A DNA stretch of 64,000 bases from Pseudomonadota bacterium (GTDB lineage: Bacteria > Pseudomonadota > Alphaproteobacteria > Rhizobiales > Hyphomicrobiaceae): positions 1-64,000 of the forward strand of contig JAEYPL010000104.1 in assembly GCA_023410905.1 (NCBI GenBank), in the 5' to 3' direction. The notes beneath the pieces were generated by a model that was given only the letters and a program-made list of their open reading frames with translations, was not told the DNA's origin and made no database searches. Below, piece after piece: positions 8,075 to 17,002 of this stretch (the first letter of the stretch is position 1; each line of letters opens with the position of its first letter). The position numbers were made by a program, and so were the translations under genes.

Positions 8075-9256
8075 ATGAATGCCCTCGCCAAAATCAAGAC
8101 CTTTCACGACGATCTGACAGCCTGGCGACGCGATCTGCACGCGCATCCGGAACTCGGCTTCGACGAGCACCGCACGAGCGATTTCGTTGCGAAGAAGCTG
8201 GGCGAGTTCGGCATCACCGTGCATCGGCACGTCGGCAAGACTGGTGTCGTCGGTGTGATCCAGACCGGCAACGGCCCGACCATCGGCCTGCGGGCGGACA
8301 TGGATGCCCTGCCGATCGATGAGATCGCGGAGGTTCCCTACAAGTCCACGCGCCCCGGCGTCATGCACGCCTGCGGTCACGATGGGCACACGACCATGCT
8401 GCTCGGCGCGGCGCGCTATCTCGCCGAGACGAAGAACTTCGACGGTACGGTCTACTTCATCTTTCAGCCGGCCGAGGAAGGCATCGGCGGCGCGCTGGCC
8501 ATGCTGGAAGACAAGCTGTTCGAGCGCTTTCCCTGCGATAGTGTCTTCGGCATGCACAACAACCCGGGCCTGCCGGTCGGCAAATTCTCGATCCGCCCCG
8601 GCGCGATGATGGCGGGCGGTGCGTTCTTCGACATCAACATCACGGGCCGCGGCTCACATGGCGCGCGACCGGAAGAGTCCGTCGATTCCGTGCTCGTCGC
8701 GAGCCACATCGTCACGGCCATGCAGGCAATCGTCGCGCGCAATATCACACCGCTCGCAACGGCGGTCGTGAGTTGCACGGCCATCCACTCGGGCGATGCC
8801 TACAACGTCATTCCGCAGACGGCGACCATTCGCGGCACAGTGCGCACGTTCAGCCACGAGATCATGGCGCAGGTCGAGAAGGCCATGAAGCGCACGGCCG
8901 AGAATACGGCAGCCGCATTCGGCGCAACGGCTGAGGTAGACTTCCGCGTGCTGTTCGCGCCGCTCGTAAATGACGAGAAGGAGACGGAATTCGTCGCCGA
9001 TCGCGCCGCCGAGCTGGTGGGAGAAGCGGACGTCGAGCGCAATCGCAGTCTCGTCATGGCCTCGGAGGACTTCTCCTTCATGCTGGAGAAGTGCAAGGGC
9101 GCCTACATCAATATCGGCAATGGCGCACTCGGCACGCCGACGAGCGTGCCCGTGCACAATCCCGCCTACCAGTTTAATGACGAAATTCTGCCGCTCGGCT
9201 CGGCGCTTTATGCGCGTCTGGTCGAAGCGAAACTCGGTCGCCTCGGCGCTGGCTGA
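8075..9256 (+). CDS. M20-family amidohydrolase (hippurate hydrolase-like)
   Basis: A 393-residue metal-dependent amidohydrolase of the M20D (amidase/aminoacylase) type. Visible marks are RRDLHAHPELGFDEHRT, GLRADMDALP, MHACGHDGHTTMLLGAA with the metal-site Cys/His, FQPAEEGIGGA with the catalytic Glu-Glu, GRGSHGARPEESVD, and a MASEDFSFML C-terminal metal-ligand block. The dimerisation domain sits in the middle. Family members cleave N-acyl amino acids such as hippurate or N-acetyl amino acids, or act on indole-acetyl amino acids; the substrate here is unknown. The start at 8075 follows a GGAGTGA site; an in-frame GTG at 8051 is possible but has no ribosome site. Confidence 0.92.
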   Translation: MNALAKIKTFHDDLTAWRRDLHAHPELGFDEHRTSDFVAKKLGEFGITVHRHVGKTGVVGVIQTGNGPTIGLRADMDALPIDEIAEVPYKSTRPGVMHACGHDGHTTMLLGAARYLAETKNFDGTVYFIFQPAEEGIGGALAMLEDKLFERFPCDSVFGMHNNPGLPVGKFSIRPGAMMAGGAFFDINITGRGSHGARPEESVDSVLVASHIVTAMQAIVARNITPLATAVVSCTAIHSGDAYNVIPQTATIRGTVRTFSHEIMAQVEKAMKRTAENTAAAFGATAEVDFRVLFAPLVNDEKETEFVADRAAELVGEADVERNRSLVMASEDFSFMLEKCKGAYINIGNGALGTPTSVPVHNPAYQFNDEILPLGSALYARLVEAKLGRLGAG

Positions 9257-9295
9257 GGCTCAATAATTCGATAAAACAAGATCGGAAACGCTCCC

Positions 9296-10231
9296 ATGGC
9301 CAAGGCATCGCGTAAAGTCATCATCACCTGTGCCGTAACAGGCTCCATTCACACGCCATCCATGTCGCCGCATCTCCCGATCACCGCTGAGGAAATCGCG
9401 GACGCGGCGATCGGTGCTGCTGAAGCGGGCGCAGCGGTGGTCCATCTCCATGCGCGCAATCCCAGTGATGGCAAGCCTGATCAATCGACCGAAGCCTTCG
9501 CGCCGTTCCTGAAGGTGATCAAGCAGCGCTCGAACTGCGTCGTGAACATCACGACCGGCGGCGCGATGACCATGACCATCGAGGAACGTGTGCGCCCGGC
9601 AGCAACCTTCAAGCCCGAGGTCGCCTCGCTCAACATGGGCACGATGAACTTCGCGCTGTTCCCGATGCTGGAGCGCCAGAAGGAGTTCAAGCACGCGTGG
9701 GAGCGGGAGTATCTCGAAGGCTCGCGCGCCGGTTTCTTCAAGAACACCTTCGCGGATATCGAGTACATCCTGACGACCTGCGCGGCGAACGGCTCGCGCT
9801 TCGAAGTCGAGTGCTACGACATCGGTCACCTCTACACGCTGCGCCACTTCGCCGATCGCGGTATCATCAAGCCGCCGTTCTTCATCCAGTCGGTGTGCGG
9901 CATCCTCGGCGGCATCGGCCCGCACTACGAGGACGTGGTCATGATGAAGCGCACGGCCGACCGCCTCTTCGGCGACCAGTACCGCTGGAGCGTGCTCGGC
10001 GCCGGGCGCAACCAGCTTCCGATCGCGGCAATGGCTGCGGCCATGGGCGGCAACGTGCGCGTCGGCATGGAGGACAGCCTCTGGATCGGCCCTGGCAAGC
10101 TCGCCAAGTCGAATGCCGAGCAGGTGACCAAGGTCCGCCAGATCATCGAAGGTCTGGGCTTGGAGATCGCCTCCGCCGACGAAGCCCGCGAAATCCTGAG
10201 CCTCAAAGGCGGCGACAAGGTCGATTTCTGA
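9296..10231 (+). CDS. BKACE family beta-keto acid cleavage enzyme (DUF849)
   Basis: A 311-residue TIM-barrel enzyme of the 3-keto-5-aminohexanoate cleavage family. KVIITCAVTGSIHTPSMSPHLPIT at the N-terminus, the zinc-binding HLHAR (His50, His52), INITTGGA, the SLNMGTMNF strand and VRVGMEDSLW near the C-terminus are all family marks. BKACE enzymes condense a beta-keto acid with acetyl-CoA to give acetoacetate and a new acyl-CoA; Kce of lysine fermentation is the type member, and relatives use many substrates (for example dehydrocarnitine). It follows the M20 gene by 39 bases on the same strand. The exact substrate cannot be read from sequence. Confidence 0.92.
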   Translation: MAKASRKVIITCAVTGSIHTPSMSPHLPITAEEIADAAIGAAEAGAAVVHLHARNPSDGKPDQSTEAFAPFLKVIKQRSNCVVNITTGGAMTMTIEERVRPAATFKPEVASLNMGTMNFALFPMLERQKEFKHAWEREYLEGSRAGFFKNTFADIEYILTTCAANGSRFEVECYDIGHLYTLRHFADRGIIKPPFFIQSVCGILGGIGPHYEDVVMMKRTADRLFGDQYRWSVLGAGRNQLPIAAMAAAMGGNVRVGMEDSLWIGPGKLAKSNAEQVTKVRQIIEGLGLEIASADEAREILSLKGGDKVDF

Positions 10232-10268
10232 GCCGCGATCAGGCTGCTAGGCGTTCTCAACGCTTCGG

Positions 10269-10305
10269 AGCGCCGGCCGCATTGATGGCGGTCGGCGCTT
10301 CTGTT
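10269..10305 (+). terminator. Probable terminator between the BKACE gene and purB
   Basis: AGCGCCGGCCGC (10269-10280) pairs with GCGGTCGGCGCT (10288-10299), with one G-U pair and a seven-base loop. The stem is strong but is followed only by TCTGTT, so the U-tract is poor. It sits about 40 bases after the BKACE stop. Confidence 0.5.
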
Positions 10306-10344
10306 AAGCCTGCGCCAAAGCTCACAAATCCGGAAGGTCGACCG

Positions 10345-11652
10345 ATGATCCCGCGCTACTCCCGCCCTGAGATGAGAGCGATCTGGGAGCCCGAGACCCG
10401 CTTCCGCATCTGGTTCGAGATCGAGGCGCACGCGGCATCCGCCATGGCCGAGCTCGGCATCGTGCCGAAGGAAGCCGCCAAGGTCATCTGGGACAAGGGC
10501 AGTAAGGCCAAGTTCGACGTCGCCCGCATCGACGAGATCGAAGCCGTCACCAAGCATGATGTCATCGCCTTCCTGACGCATCTCGCCGAGCACGTCGGGC
10601 CGGAGGCGCGCTTCGTCCACCAGGGCATGACTTCGTCGGATGTGCTCGACACGTGCCTCAATGTGCAGCTCGTGCGCGCGAGCGACATCCTCCTCGCCGA
10701 CATGGACCGTCTGCTCGCGGCGCTCAAGACGCGCGCCTTCGAGCATAAGAACACGATCACCATCGGCCGCAGCCACGGCATTCATGCCGAGCCGACGACG
10801 TTCGGCGTGAAGCTCGCCACGGCCTATGCCGAGTTCGCGCGCGGACGCGAGCGGCTCGTCGCGGCACGGAAGGAGATCGCGACGTGCGCACTTTCAGGCG
10901 CCGTCGGCACGTTCGCGAATATCGATCCGTCGATCGAAGAATACGTCGCGAAGTCCATGGGCCTGACGCCCGAGCCTGTCTCGACGCAGGTCATTCCGCG
11001 CGATCGCCATGCCATGTACTTCGCGACTCTCGCGGTGATCGCGTCCTCCATTGAACGCCTCGCGACGGAAATCCGCCACCTGCAGCGCACCGAGGTGCTG
11101 GAAGCCGAGGAATTTTTCTCGCCGGGCCAGAAGGGCTCGTCGGCCATGCCGCACAAGCGCAATCCCGTGCTGACCGAGAACCTGACCGGCCTCGCCCGCA
11201 TGGTGCGATCCGCCGCGACCCCGGCGATGGAGAACGTGGCGCTCTGGCATGAGCGCGATATCTCGCATTCCTCGGTAGAGCGCTTCATCGGTCCGGATGC
11301 GACCATCACGCTCGACTTTGCGCTGAACCGTCTCGCGGGCGTGATCGAGAAGCTGGTCGTCTATCCCGAGAACATGCGCCGGAATCTCGACAAGCTCGGC
11401 GGCCTGCATAATTCGCAGCGCGTGCTGCTCGCACTGACGCAGGCGGGCGCCTCACGCGAGGACAGCTATGCGCTCGTCCAGCGCAATGCCATGAAGACCT
11501 GGGAAACCGGCGCCGACTTCCTTGCGAGTCTCAAGGCCGACAAGGACGTCAGCGCACGCCTCTCCGCAGCCGATCTCGAAGCCATGTTCGACGATGGCTA
11601 TCACCTGAAGCACATCGACACGATCTTCAGGCGTGTTTTCGGCGCGGCATAA
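10345..11652 (+). CDS. purB: Adenylosuccinate lyase
   Basis: A 435-residue fumarase/aspartase-superfamily lyase for two steps of purine synthesis (SAICAR to AICAR, adenylosuccinate to AMP). The N-terminus MIPRYSRPEMRAIWEPETRFRIW is typical of PurB, followed by HDVIAFL, the TSSDVLDTCL block, TIGRSHGIHAEPTTFG and the signature loop GSSAMPHKRNP at about residues 265-275. The C-terminus ends SRLSAADLE type family sequence with DDGYHLKHIDTIFRRVF. ATG at 10345 follows GGAAGG at eight bases. The open frame extends far upstream into the BKACE gene but that part is a shadow. Confidence 0.96.
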   Translation: MIPRYSRPEMRAIWEPETRFRIWFEIEAHAASAMAELGIVPKEAAKVIWDKGSKAKFDVARIDEIEAVTKHDVIAFLTHLAEHVGPEARFVHQGMTSSDVLDTCLNVQLVRASDILLADMDRLLAALKTRAFEHKNTITIGRSHGIHAEPTTFGVKLATAYAEFARGRERLVAARKEIATCALSGAVGTFANIDPSIEEYVAKSMGLTPEPVSTQVIPRDRHAMYFATLAVIASSIERLATEIRHLQRTEVLEAEEFFSPGQKGSSAMPHKRNPVLTENLTGLARMVRSAATPAMENVALWHERDISHSSVERFIGPDATITLDFALNRLAGVIEKLVVYPENMRRNLDKLGGLHNSQRVLLALTQAGASREDSYALVQRNAMKTWETGADFLASLKADKDVSARLSAADLEAMFDDGYHLKHIDTIFRRVFGAA

Positions 11653-11661
11653 GGGGCGCAC

Positions 11662-12726
11662 ATGGCACAGTATGTCGCCGTCATTGCCGGTGCGACTGGC
11701 GCTGCCGCAAAGCAGCTCGTCGAGGTTCTGCTGGCCGATCCGGCCTGGGAGATCATCGGCCTCTGCCGCCGCCCTCCGGCGCTCAAGCGCGAACGGCTCA
11801 CCTACATCCAGTGCGACCTCACTGACGCCGCGAGCACGCGCCTCGCGCTCGCCCGCTGTCCTCAAGCGACGCATCTCTTCTATACGGCGCGTGCGCAGTT
11901 CTCCGATGCGAGCGTCGGCGTCGAGGATGTTGCGGGCAACCGCGCCATGCTCGCGCATCTGATCGATGGCGCCGAGGCGGCTTGCCCGGGCCTCCAGCAC
12001 GTCCATCTGGTCGAAGGCACGAAATGGTATGGCATGCACATCGGTTCGATGCGCTTGCCGGCGCACGAGGATGATCCGCGGCACATGCCGCCGAATTTCT
12101 ACTACGACCAGCAGGACCTGCTGAGTGAGCGCGCCCAAGGCAAGCGCTGGACGTGGTCCGCCTCGCGCCCTGGTTTTCTCTATGACTTCGCGCCGGAGCG
12201 ACCCCGCAATCTCGTCCCTCTGATCGGCGCCTGGGCCAGCATCTGCGCCGAGCTTGGGCTACCGTTGGATTTTCCGGGCAAGCCAGCGTGCTACGACGCG
12301 CTGACGGAGGCGACGGACGCGACCCAGCTCGCGCGGGGCATGAAATGGATGGCGACCGCGCCAGCCGCCCGCAACGAGGCGTTCAACCTTACGGACAGTT
12401 CACTTTTCCGCTGGTCGCGCCTGTGGCCGAAGATCGCGCGGCTCTATGGCCTCGACTGCGGCGTTCCGCGCCCTCTGAACCTCGGCCGGTGGATGGCGGA
12501 CAAGGGGCCGCTATGGGATGCCATCGTCAAGCGCCACGGCCTTGTTGCACAGCCCATGGAGGCCGTCGTCACCTGGAACTTCGGCGATTTTCTATGGGGT
12601 CTCGAGCATGATGTGGTCTCGAGCATGACCAAGATCAGACAAGCCGGCTTCCACGACACCATAGACACGGAAGCGCGCATCCTGGCGCATGTCCAACGCT
12701 ATCGCGAAGCGCGCCTCCTGGCCTGA
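11662..12726 (+). CDS. SDR-family PRISE-type reductase (progesterone 5-beta-reductase/iridoid synthase-like)
   Basis: A 354-residue extended short-chain dehydrogenase. A Rossmann motif VAVIAGATGAAAKQL lies at residues 5-19. The catalytic elements match the PRISE group known from plants: EGTKWYGMH (Lys121, cf. TGTKHY) and PPNFYYDQQD (Tyr148, cf. NFYY-x-x-ED), not the classic Y-x-x-x-K. PRISE enzymes reduce activated C=C bonds of enones with NADPH. Bacterial relatives are widespread as 'NAD-dependent epimerase' annotations with unknown substrates. It begins nine bases after purB and is probably cotranscribed, but no functional link to purine synthesis is obvious. Confidence 0.82.
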   Translation: MAQYVAVIAGATGAAAKQLVEVLLADPAWEIIGLCRRPPALKRERLTYIQCDLTDAASTRLALARCPQATHLFYTARAQFSDASVGVEDVAGNRAMLAHLIDGAEAACPGLQHVHLVEGTKWYGMHIGSMRLPAHEDDPRHMPPNFYYDQQDLLSERAQGKRWTWSASRPGFLYDFAPERPRNLVPLIGAWASICAELGLPLDFPGKPACYDALTEATDATQLARGMKWMATAPAARNEAFNLTDSSLFRWSRLWPKIARLYGLDCGVPRPLNLGRWMADKGPLWDAIVKRHGLVAQPMEAVVTWNFGDFLWGLEHDVVSSMTKIRQAGFHDTIDTEARILAHVQRYREARLLA

Positions 12727-12764
12727 ACCGCGCTGATCCTGCGTCATTTTAGCGGCGGATTTGG

Positions 12765-12792
12765 TTGCAAACGGGGGCGAGCACACTATAGT
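12765..12792 (+). promoter_or_regulatory. Candidate sigma-70 promoter of the yajC-secDF unit
   Basis: TTGCAA (12765-12770) and TATAGT (12787-12792) are spaced by 16 bases, about 100 bases before the yajC start. This is the best promoter-like pair in the 165-base gap after the reductase gene. Confidence 0.4.
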
Positions 12793-12891
12793 CCGCGCGA
12801 AATCACGGCAGACGGTCGATGCGGCGGGCGCGACCGACGGAAGCCGTTCTACGCCCCCGTTCATCATTCAAGACCCCTGGGAATAGCGCGC

Positions 12892-13215
12892 ATGTCCACT
12901 TCACTGGTCTACGCTCAAGCCGGCGGCGGCGACTTCATGATTCAGTTGCTGCCGATCCTGCTTATGTTCGTGATTTTCTATTTTCTTCTTCTCCGTCCGC
13001 AGCAGCAGCGCGTGAAGCTGCATCGCGAGATGGTCGCGAACATTCGGCGCGGGGACGTGGTCGTGACGGGCGGTGGCATCATCGGTAAGGTCACGCGCGT
13101 GAAAGAAGGCGACGCCGAGGTCGAGGTCGAGATCGCCGAGAATACGCGCGTCCGCCTCATGCGCGGCACCATTTCCGAGGTGCGGGTCAAGGGCGAGGTC
13201 GCCAAGGCCGGCTGA
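12892..13215 (+). CDS. yajC: Preprotein translocase subunit YajC
   Basis: A 107-residue single-span inner-membrane protein that joins SecDF in the accessory translocase complex. The transmembrane helix is about residues 16-35 (IQLLPILLMFVIFYFLLL), followed by the hallmark RPQQQR, then the cytosolic domain with VANIRRGDVVVTGGGIIGKV and AENTRVRLMRGTISEV. Length is typical. It is first in a plus-strand unit with secD 52 bases downstream. Confidence 0.96.
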   Translation: MSTSLVYAQAGGGDFMIQLLPILLMFVIFYFLLLRPQQQRVKLHREMVANIRRGDVVVTGGGIIGKVTRVKEGDAEVEVEIAENTRVRLMRGTISEVRVKGEVAKAG

Positions 13216-13267
13216 GATGCCGCGCGCGACGGCTCGCCGCTTCTGAGGTTAGAGGTCCGGGAACGAG

Positions 13268-14893
13268 ATGCTCCACTTTTCGCGCGTCAAGATGATCGCG
13301 ATTCTGCTCGCCTGTCTGGTGAGCATAATGTTCGCGCTGCCGAACCTGTTCACCAAGGAACAACTCGCATCGTGGCCGCGCTTCCTGCCGACGAAGCAGA
13401 TGCCGCTCGGTCTCGATCTCCAGGGCGGCGCCCATCTTCTGCTCGCCATGGACACCGAGGAGCTCCGGCGCGAATGGTTGCAGACGCTTCGCGATGATGC
13501 GCGTCGCACGCTACGCGACGCAAAAATCTTCCCGACGGGTGTCGGCATCGCCGGCAATCAGGTGCAGGTACGCCTCGCCAAGCCCGAGGAAGCGGACGCG
13601 GCCATCCGCGAGTTGCGCAAGCTCATTCAGCCACTCGGCAGCGCCATGCTCGGCACGAGCGGCGAAGACCTGACGATCACACGAGGTGGCGACGGGACGA
13701 TCCTTCTCGCGCCATCCGCTCAAGGCCTCCAGCAGCGCGTCATTCATGCTGCAGGCGCTGCAATCGAGACGGTGAACCGGCGCATCAACGCCCTCGGCAC
13801 GGCTGAATCGACAGTCGTACGCCAGGGCGCAGATCGCATTCTCGTCCAGTATCCGGGGCTGTCCGACACCAAGGTCCTGAAGGATCTGCTCGGCCAGACC
13901 GCCAAGCTGTCGTTCCACGAAGTACACCCGACCATGACCGCCGAGGAAGCTCGGCAGGGGCGCGTGCCGTCGGGGTATCGCATTTATGCGGCGAGCGATC
14001 GTGGCGATGAGCAGGGCGTCTCCTATATCCTGCGCGAGACGCCCGTCGTGCCCGGCGAGAACCTCGTCGATGCCCAACCCGGCTTCGACCAGCGTACGAA
14101 TGAGCCGATCATCTCTTTCCGCTTCGATCAGGCGGGCGCGCGGCGTTTCGGCCGCTTCACGCAGGAGCACGTCGGCCGGCCATTCGCGATCGTCCTCGAC
14201 GACAAGGTGCTGTCGGCGCCCGTCATTCGCGAGCCCATTCTCGGCGGGTCCGGCCAGATCTCGGGTAGCTTCACGGTCGAGAGCGCCAACACGCTCGCCG
14301 TTCAGCTTCGGTCGGGCGCACTGCCCGTCAAGCTCACGATCGCGGAGGAGCGAACGGTCGGGCCATCCCTTGGCGCGGACTCGATCGAAGCTGGCAAGCT
14401 TGCCTCAATCGTCGGCGGTCTGACGACCATTCTGTTCATGGTCACTGCTTATGGGACTTTCGGCATTTTTGCCGTGCTCGCGCTCGTCATGAACGCAACG
14501 ATGGTGGTGGCACTTATGTCCGCAGTGGGCACCACATTGACGTTGCCGGGCATCGCCGGGTTGGTTTTGACCGTAGGCATGGCCGTCGATGCCAACGTCA
14601 TTATCTACGAGCGAATAAGAGAAGAGCTGCGCGCTGGTAAATCCGCCGTGAGCGCCATCGATGCTGGCTTCTCTCGGGCGATCACCACGATCCTGGACAG
14701 TCAGCTCACGACCTTCGCGGCAGCTGTGATCATGTTCTGGCTCGGCTCGGGTCCGATCCGTGGCTTCGCCGTTACCCTGTCGATCGGCATCTTCACTTCG
14801 ATATTCACGGCGATCACCGTGACACGCCTACTGATCGCGCTTTGGCTGCGCAGCGAGCGCGCCAAGCCCGGTCGCATCGTGGTCCCAATCTGA
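13268..14893 (+). CDS. secD: Protein translocase subunit SecD
   Basis: A 541-residue RND-family membrane protein. A first helix (about 10-27) is followed by LGLDLQGGAHLL, the D1 signature; the periplasmic part includes AAIETVNRRINALGTAESTVVRQGADRILVQYPG. Five C-terminal helices begin near residue 380 with ADSIEAGKLASIVGG, and contain TLPGIAGLVLTVGMAVDANVIIYERIREE, the conserved proton-relay region. SecD and SecF use the proton gradient to pull translocated proteins out of the Sec channel. Separate from secF, with a 35-base gap. Confidence 0.97.
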   Translation: MLHFSRVKMIAILLACLVSIMFALPNLFTKEQLASWPRFLPTKQMPLGLDLQGGAHLLLAMDTEELRREWLQTLRDDARRTLRDAKIFPTGVGIAGNQVQVRLAKPEEADAAIRELRKLIQPLGSAMLGTSGEDLTITRGGDGTILLAPSAQGLQQRVIHAAGAAIETVNRRINALGTAESTVVRQGADRILVQYPGLSDTKVLKDLLGQTAKLSFHEVHPTMTAEEARQGRVPSGYRIYAASDRGDEQGVSYILRETPVVPGENLVDAQPGFDQRTNEPIISFRFDQAGARRFGRFTQEHVGRPFAIVLDDKVLSAPVIREPILGGSGQISGSFTVESANTLAVQLRSGALPVKLTIAEERTVGPSLGADSIEAGKLASIVGGLTTILFMVTAYGTFGIFAVLALVMNATMVVALMSAVGTTLTLPGIAGLVLTVGMAVDANVIIYERIREELRAGKSAVSAIDAGFSRAITTILDSQLTTFAAAVIMFWLGSGPIRGFAVTLSIGIFTSIFTAITVTRLLIALWLRSERAKPGRIVVPI

Positions 14894-14928
14894 TCGCTCC
14901 GCATAAAGTTCGAAAAGGCGACTGAACG

Positions 14929-15894
14929 ATGCGCTTCGTACCGAGCTTCAAAGGCTTTGATTTCTTTCCGCACAACACGCGGATTGATTTCATGCGCTAT
15001 TGGAAGGTCTGTTTCTGGACATCGATCGCGACCATCTTTGTCAGCCTGATGCTTTTCTTCACCATGGGCCTCAACTACGGCGTCGACTTCAAAGGCGGCA
15101 CCATGGTCGAAGTGCAGCTGAAATCCGGAGCGGCAGCGGATATTCAAGCCATGCGCACCCAGCTCGGAGGCTTGGGGCTCGGTGATCTCCAGATTCAAGA
15201 GTTTGGCACGACGAACGACGTACTGATCCGGATAGAGCAGCAGCCGGGCGGCGAGGAAGCGCAGCAGGCCGCGTTGCGCAGCGTGACAGACGCACTCGGA
15301 TCGGACTTCATCCAGCGTCGCGTTGAAGTCGTCGGTCCAGCGGTATCGGCCGAACTGCGGCGCACCGGTTTGATCGCGGTGGTTTGCGCCATCATTGCGA
15401 TCATCGCGTATGTCTGGTTCCGCTTCGAGTGGCAGTTCGCCGTGGGCACTATCGTGGCGCTGCTTCATGACGTGCTGGTCGTTGTCGGGATTTTCTCGCT
15501 GTTCCAGCTCGAGTTCGATCTCGGTATTGTGGCGGCGTTGCTCACCATTCTTGGCTACTCGGTCAACGACACGGTCGTCATCTCGGATCGTATCCGCGAG
15601 AACTTGCGCAAATATAAGAGGATGGAGCTGCGCGAGCTGCTCAATTTATCCATCAACGAGACGCTCTCGCGCACGATCCTGACCGGTGTGACAACGATCA
15701 CTGTGTTGCTGGCGCTGTTCATATTCGGCGGTTCGGTACTGCGATACTTCACGCTCGCCATGCTGCTGGGAGTCCTTATCGGTACGTACTCGTCGATCTA
15801 TATCTCGGCCCCACTTCTCGAGCTCCTTGGCATCAAGAGCGAAAATATCACCGGCGCTCAGAAGACACCGGACGGCGCCCGCGCACGCAGTTAG
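14929..15894 (+). CDS. secF: Protein translocase subunit SecF
   Basis: A 321-residue partner of SecD. First helix about 24-45, then the GLNYGVDFKGGTMVEV signature, a short periplasmic domain, RRVEVVGPAVSAELRRTG before helix 2, and YVWFRFEWQFAVGTIVALLHDVLVVVG. The conserved LTILGYSVNDTVVISDRIREN lies near residue 205-225, followed by SINETLSRTILTGVTT. Six membrane helices as in the family. AAGG lies about eight bases before the ATG. Confidence 0.97.
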   Translation: MRFVPSFKGFDFFPHNTRIDFMRYWKVCFWTSIATIFVSLMLFFTMGLNYGVDFKGGTMVEVQLKSGAAADIQAMRTQLGGLGLGDLQIQEFGTTNDVLIRIEQQPGGEEAQQAALRSVTDALGSDFIQRRVEVVGPAVSAELRRTGLIAVVCAIIAIIAYVWFRFEWQFAVGTIVALLHDVLVVVGIFSLFQLEFDLGIVAALLTILGYSVNDTVVISDRIRENLRKYKRMELRELLNLSINETLSRTILTGVTTITVLLALFIFGGSVLRYFTLAMLLGVLIGTYSSIYISAPLLELLGIKSENITGAQKTPDGARARS

Positions 15895-15921
15895 CGGGCC
15901 CGTGATCGCGGCAGGAGTGCG

Positions 15922-16302
15922 ATGATGCAGCCCGCGCCGCCACGCTATCCCGGACGAGCGCCGATCGAAGCCTACGGCAACGGCGGTTTCCGCTTTGCCG
16001 GCATGAGCCATCGCGGCTCCCTGCTCTGCCTCGGCGAGGCCATTGTCGGCTGGCCGGCGGCCACCGCTGTGGGCCTCACGATCGACGACTTCGTGCTGCT
16101 GCTCGCTGAACCAGCGGGTGTCGAGTTGCTGCTGCTCGGTACAGGGCGCGATTTCAGCCTCCCATCCGCAGCCCTGCGATCCGATCTGCGCGACGCCGGC
16201 ATCCGCATCGAGCCGATGGATACTGGCGCTGCCTGCCGCACGTACAATGTGCTGCTCGGCGAGGGGCGGCCCGTCGGCGCAGCGCTGATCGCCGTCGACT
16301 GA
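15922..16302 (+). CDS. Mth938-domain protein (COG3737)
   Basis: A 126-residue protein of the Mth938/DUF498 fold. Family marks are IEAYGNGGFRFAGMSHRGSLLCL near the N-terminus, LLLLGTGRDFSLP and the C-terminal MDTGAACRTYNVLLGEGRPVGAALI. The eukaryotic relative NDUFAF3 is a respiratory complex I assembly factor, and bacterial members are commonly found just after secF in alphaproteobacteria. The gene two positions downstream resembles another complex I assembly factor, NDUFAF6, which makes a shared role in complex I biogenesis an attractive inference. Confidence 0.9.
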   Translation: MMQPAPPRYPGRAPIEAYGNGGFRFAGMSHRGSLLCLGEAIVGWPAATAVGLTIDDFVLLLAEPAGVELLLLGTGRDFSLPSAALRSDLRDAGIRIEPMDTGAACRTYNVLLGEGRPVGAALIAVD

Positions 16303-16388
16303 CGCCCTCACAATCGCCGCCGATAGCCGGGCGCTTCCGCGCAAAGCCCGTTCGTGCTCTATCTGCTGTAGTCCAACGAGCCAGCCCG

Positions 16389-17000
16389 GTGATGCCGATG
16401 CCCGCCATCCTTTCGAGTGCCCGCAATGCCCTGCTCGCCGGTCTCGCACTGACCACAGTGGCGATCCTGGCGGCGATCGCGATGAATGGCACCGACTGGC
16501 TGGGCTTCAGCTCGTTCCTGCTTCGCGCCATCCATGTCGTCGCGGCGATAATCTGGGTCGGCATGATCTGGTTCGTCAATTTCATCCAGCACCCAGCGGT
16601 CGTCGGCGCCGACGATGCCGGCCGCGCGACGCTCTTCCGCCTCGTAGTGCCGAAGGTCGCGACACTCTTCCGCCACGCGTCGCATCTCGTCCTGCTCTCG
16701 GGCGTGCTGCTGCTCCTGCCGACGGGCTACATGCTTTCATCGTGGGTGTATGGCGCGCCATTCCACATGCCGCTCGCCAAAGTGCTGCTGTTCTGGGGTG
16801 CGGCGGCGGGCGCAGTCGCCATGTGGGTCTTCGTGCACATGATCATCTGGCCGAACCTGCAAATCGTACTCGGCGAGCGGCCAAGCAGCGCCGAAGAGAA
16901 GGCGGTGGCGCGCGCAAAGGTTGCCCTCTATGCGCGCGTCAATCTCCTGCTCGCCATACCGGTGACCGTCCTGATGGTCGCCGCTGCGCATCTTCTCTGA
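16389..17000 (+). CDS. Integral membrane protein, four-helix, PuuD/CopD-like
   Basis: A 203-residue inner-membrane protein. Predicted helices are about 15-33, 43-66 (AIHVVAAIIWVGMIWFVNF), 98-120, 132-155 and 180-202. The IHVVAAIIWVGMIWF-NFIQHPA motif, with a His near the start of the helix and W-x-G, resembles the membrane domain of PuuD-type urate hydroxylases and CopD proteins, where histidines can bind heme or copper (inference only). The start is unclear among GTG 16389, ATG 16392 and ATG 16398. It lies inside the SecDF-Mth938-NDUFAF6-like block, two bases before the next gene. Confidence 0.72.
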   Translation: MMPMPAILSSARNALLAGLALTTVAILAAIAMNGTDWLGFSSFLLRAIHVVAAIIWVGMIWFVNFIQHPAVVGADDAGRATLFRLVVPKVATLFRHASHLVLLSGVLLLLPTGYMLSSWVYGAPFHMPLAKVLLFWGAAAGAVAMWVFVHMIIWPNLQIVLGERPSSAEEKAVARAKVALYARVNLLLAIPVTVLMVAAAHLL

Positions 17001-17002
17001 CG

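Noticed and set aside
7742..8557. 271-residue minus-strand frame
   Set aside because: Shadow of the end of the channel gene and the start of the M20 gene.
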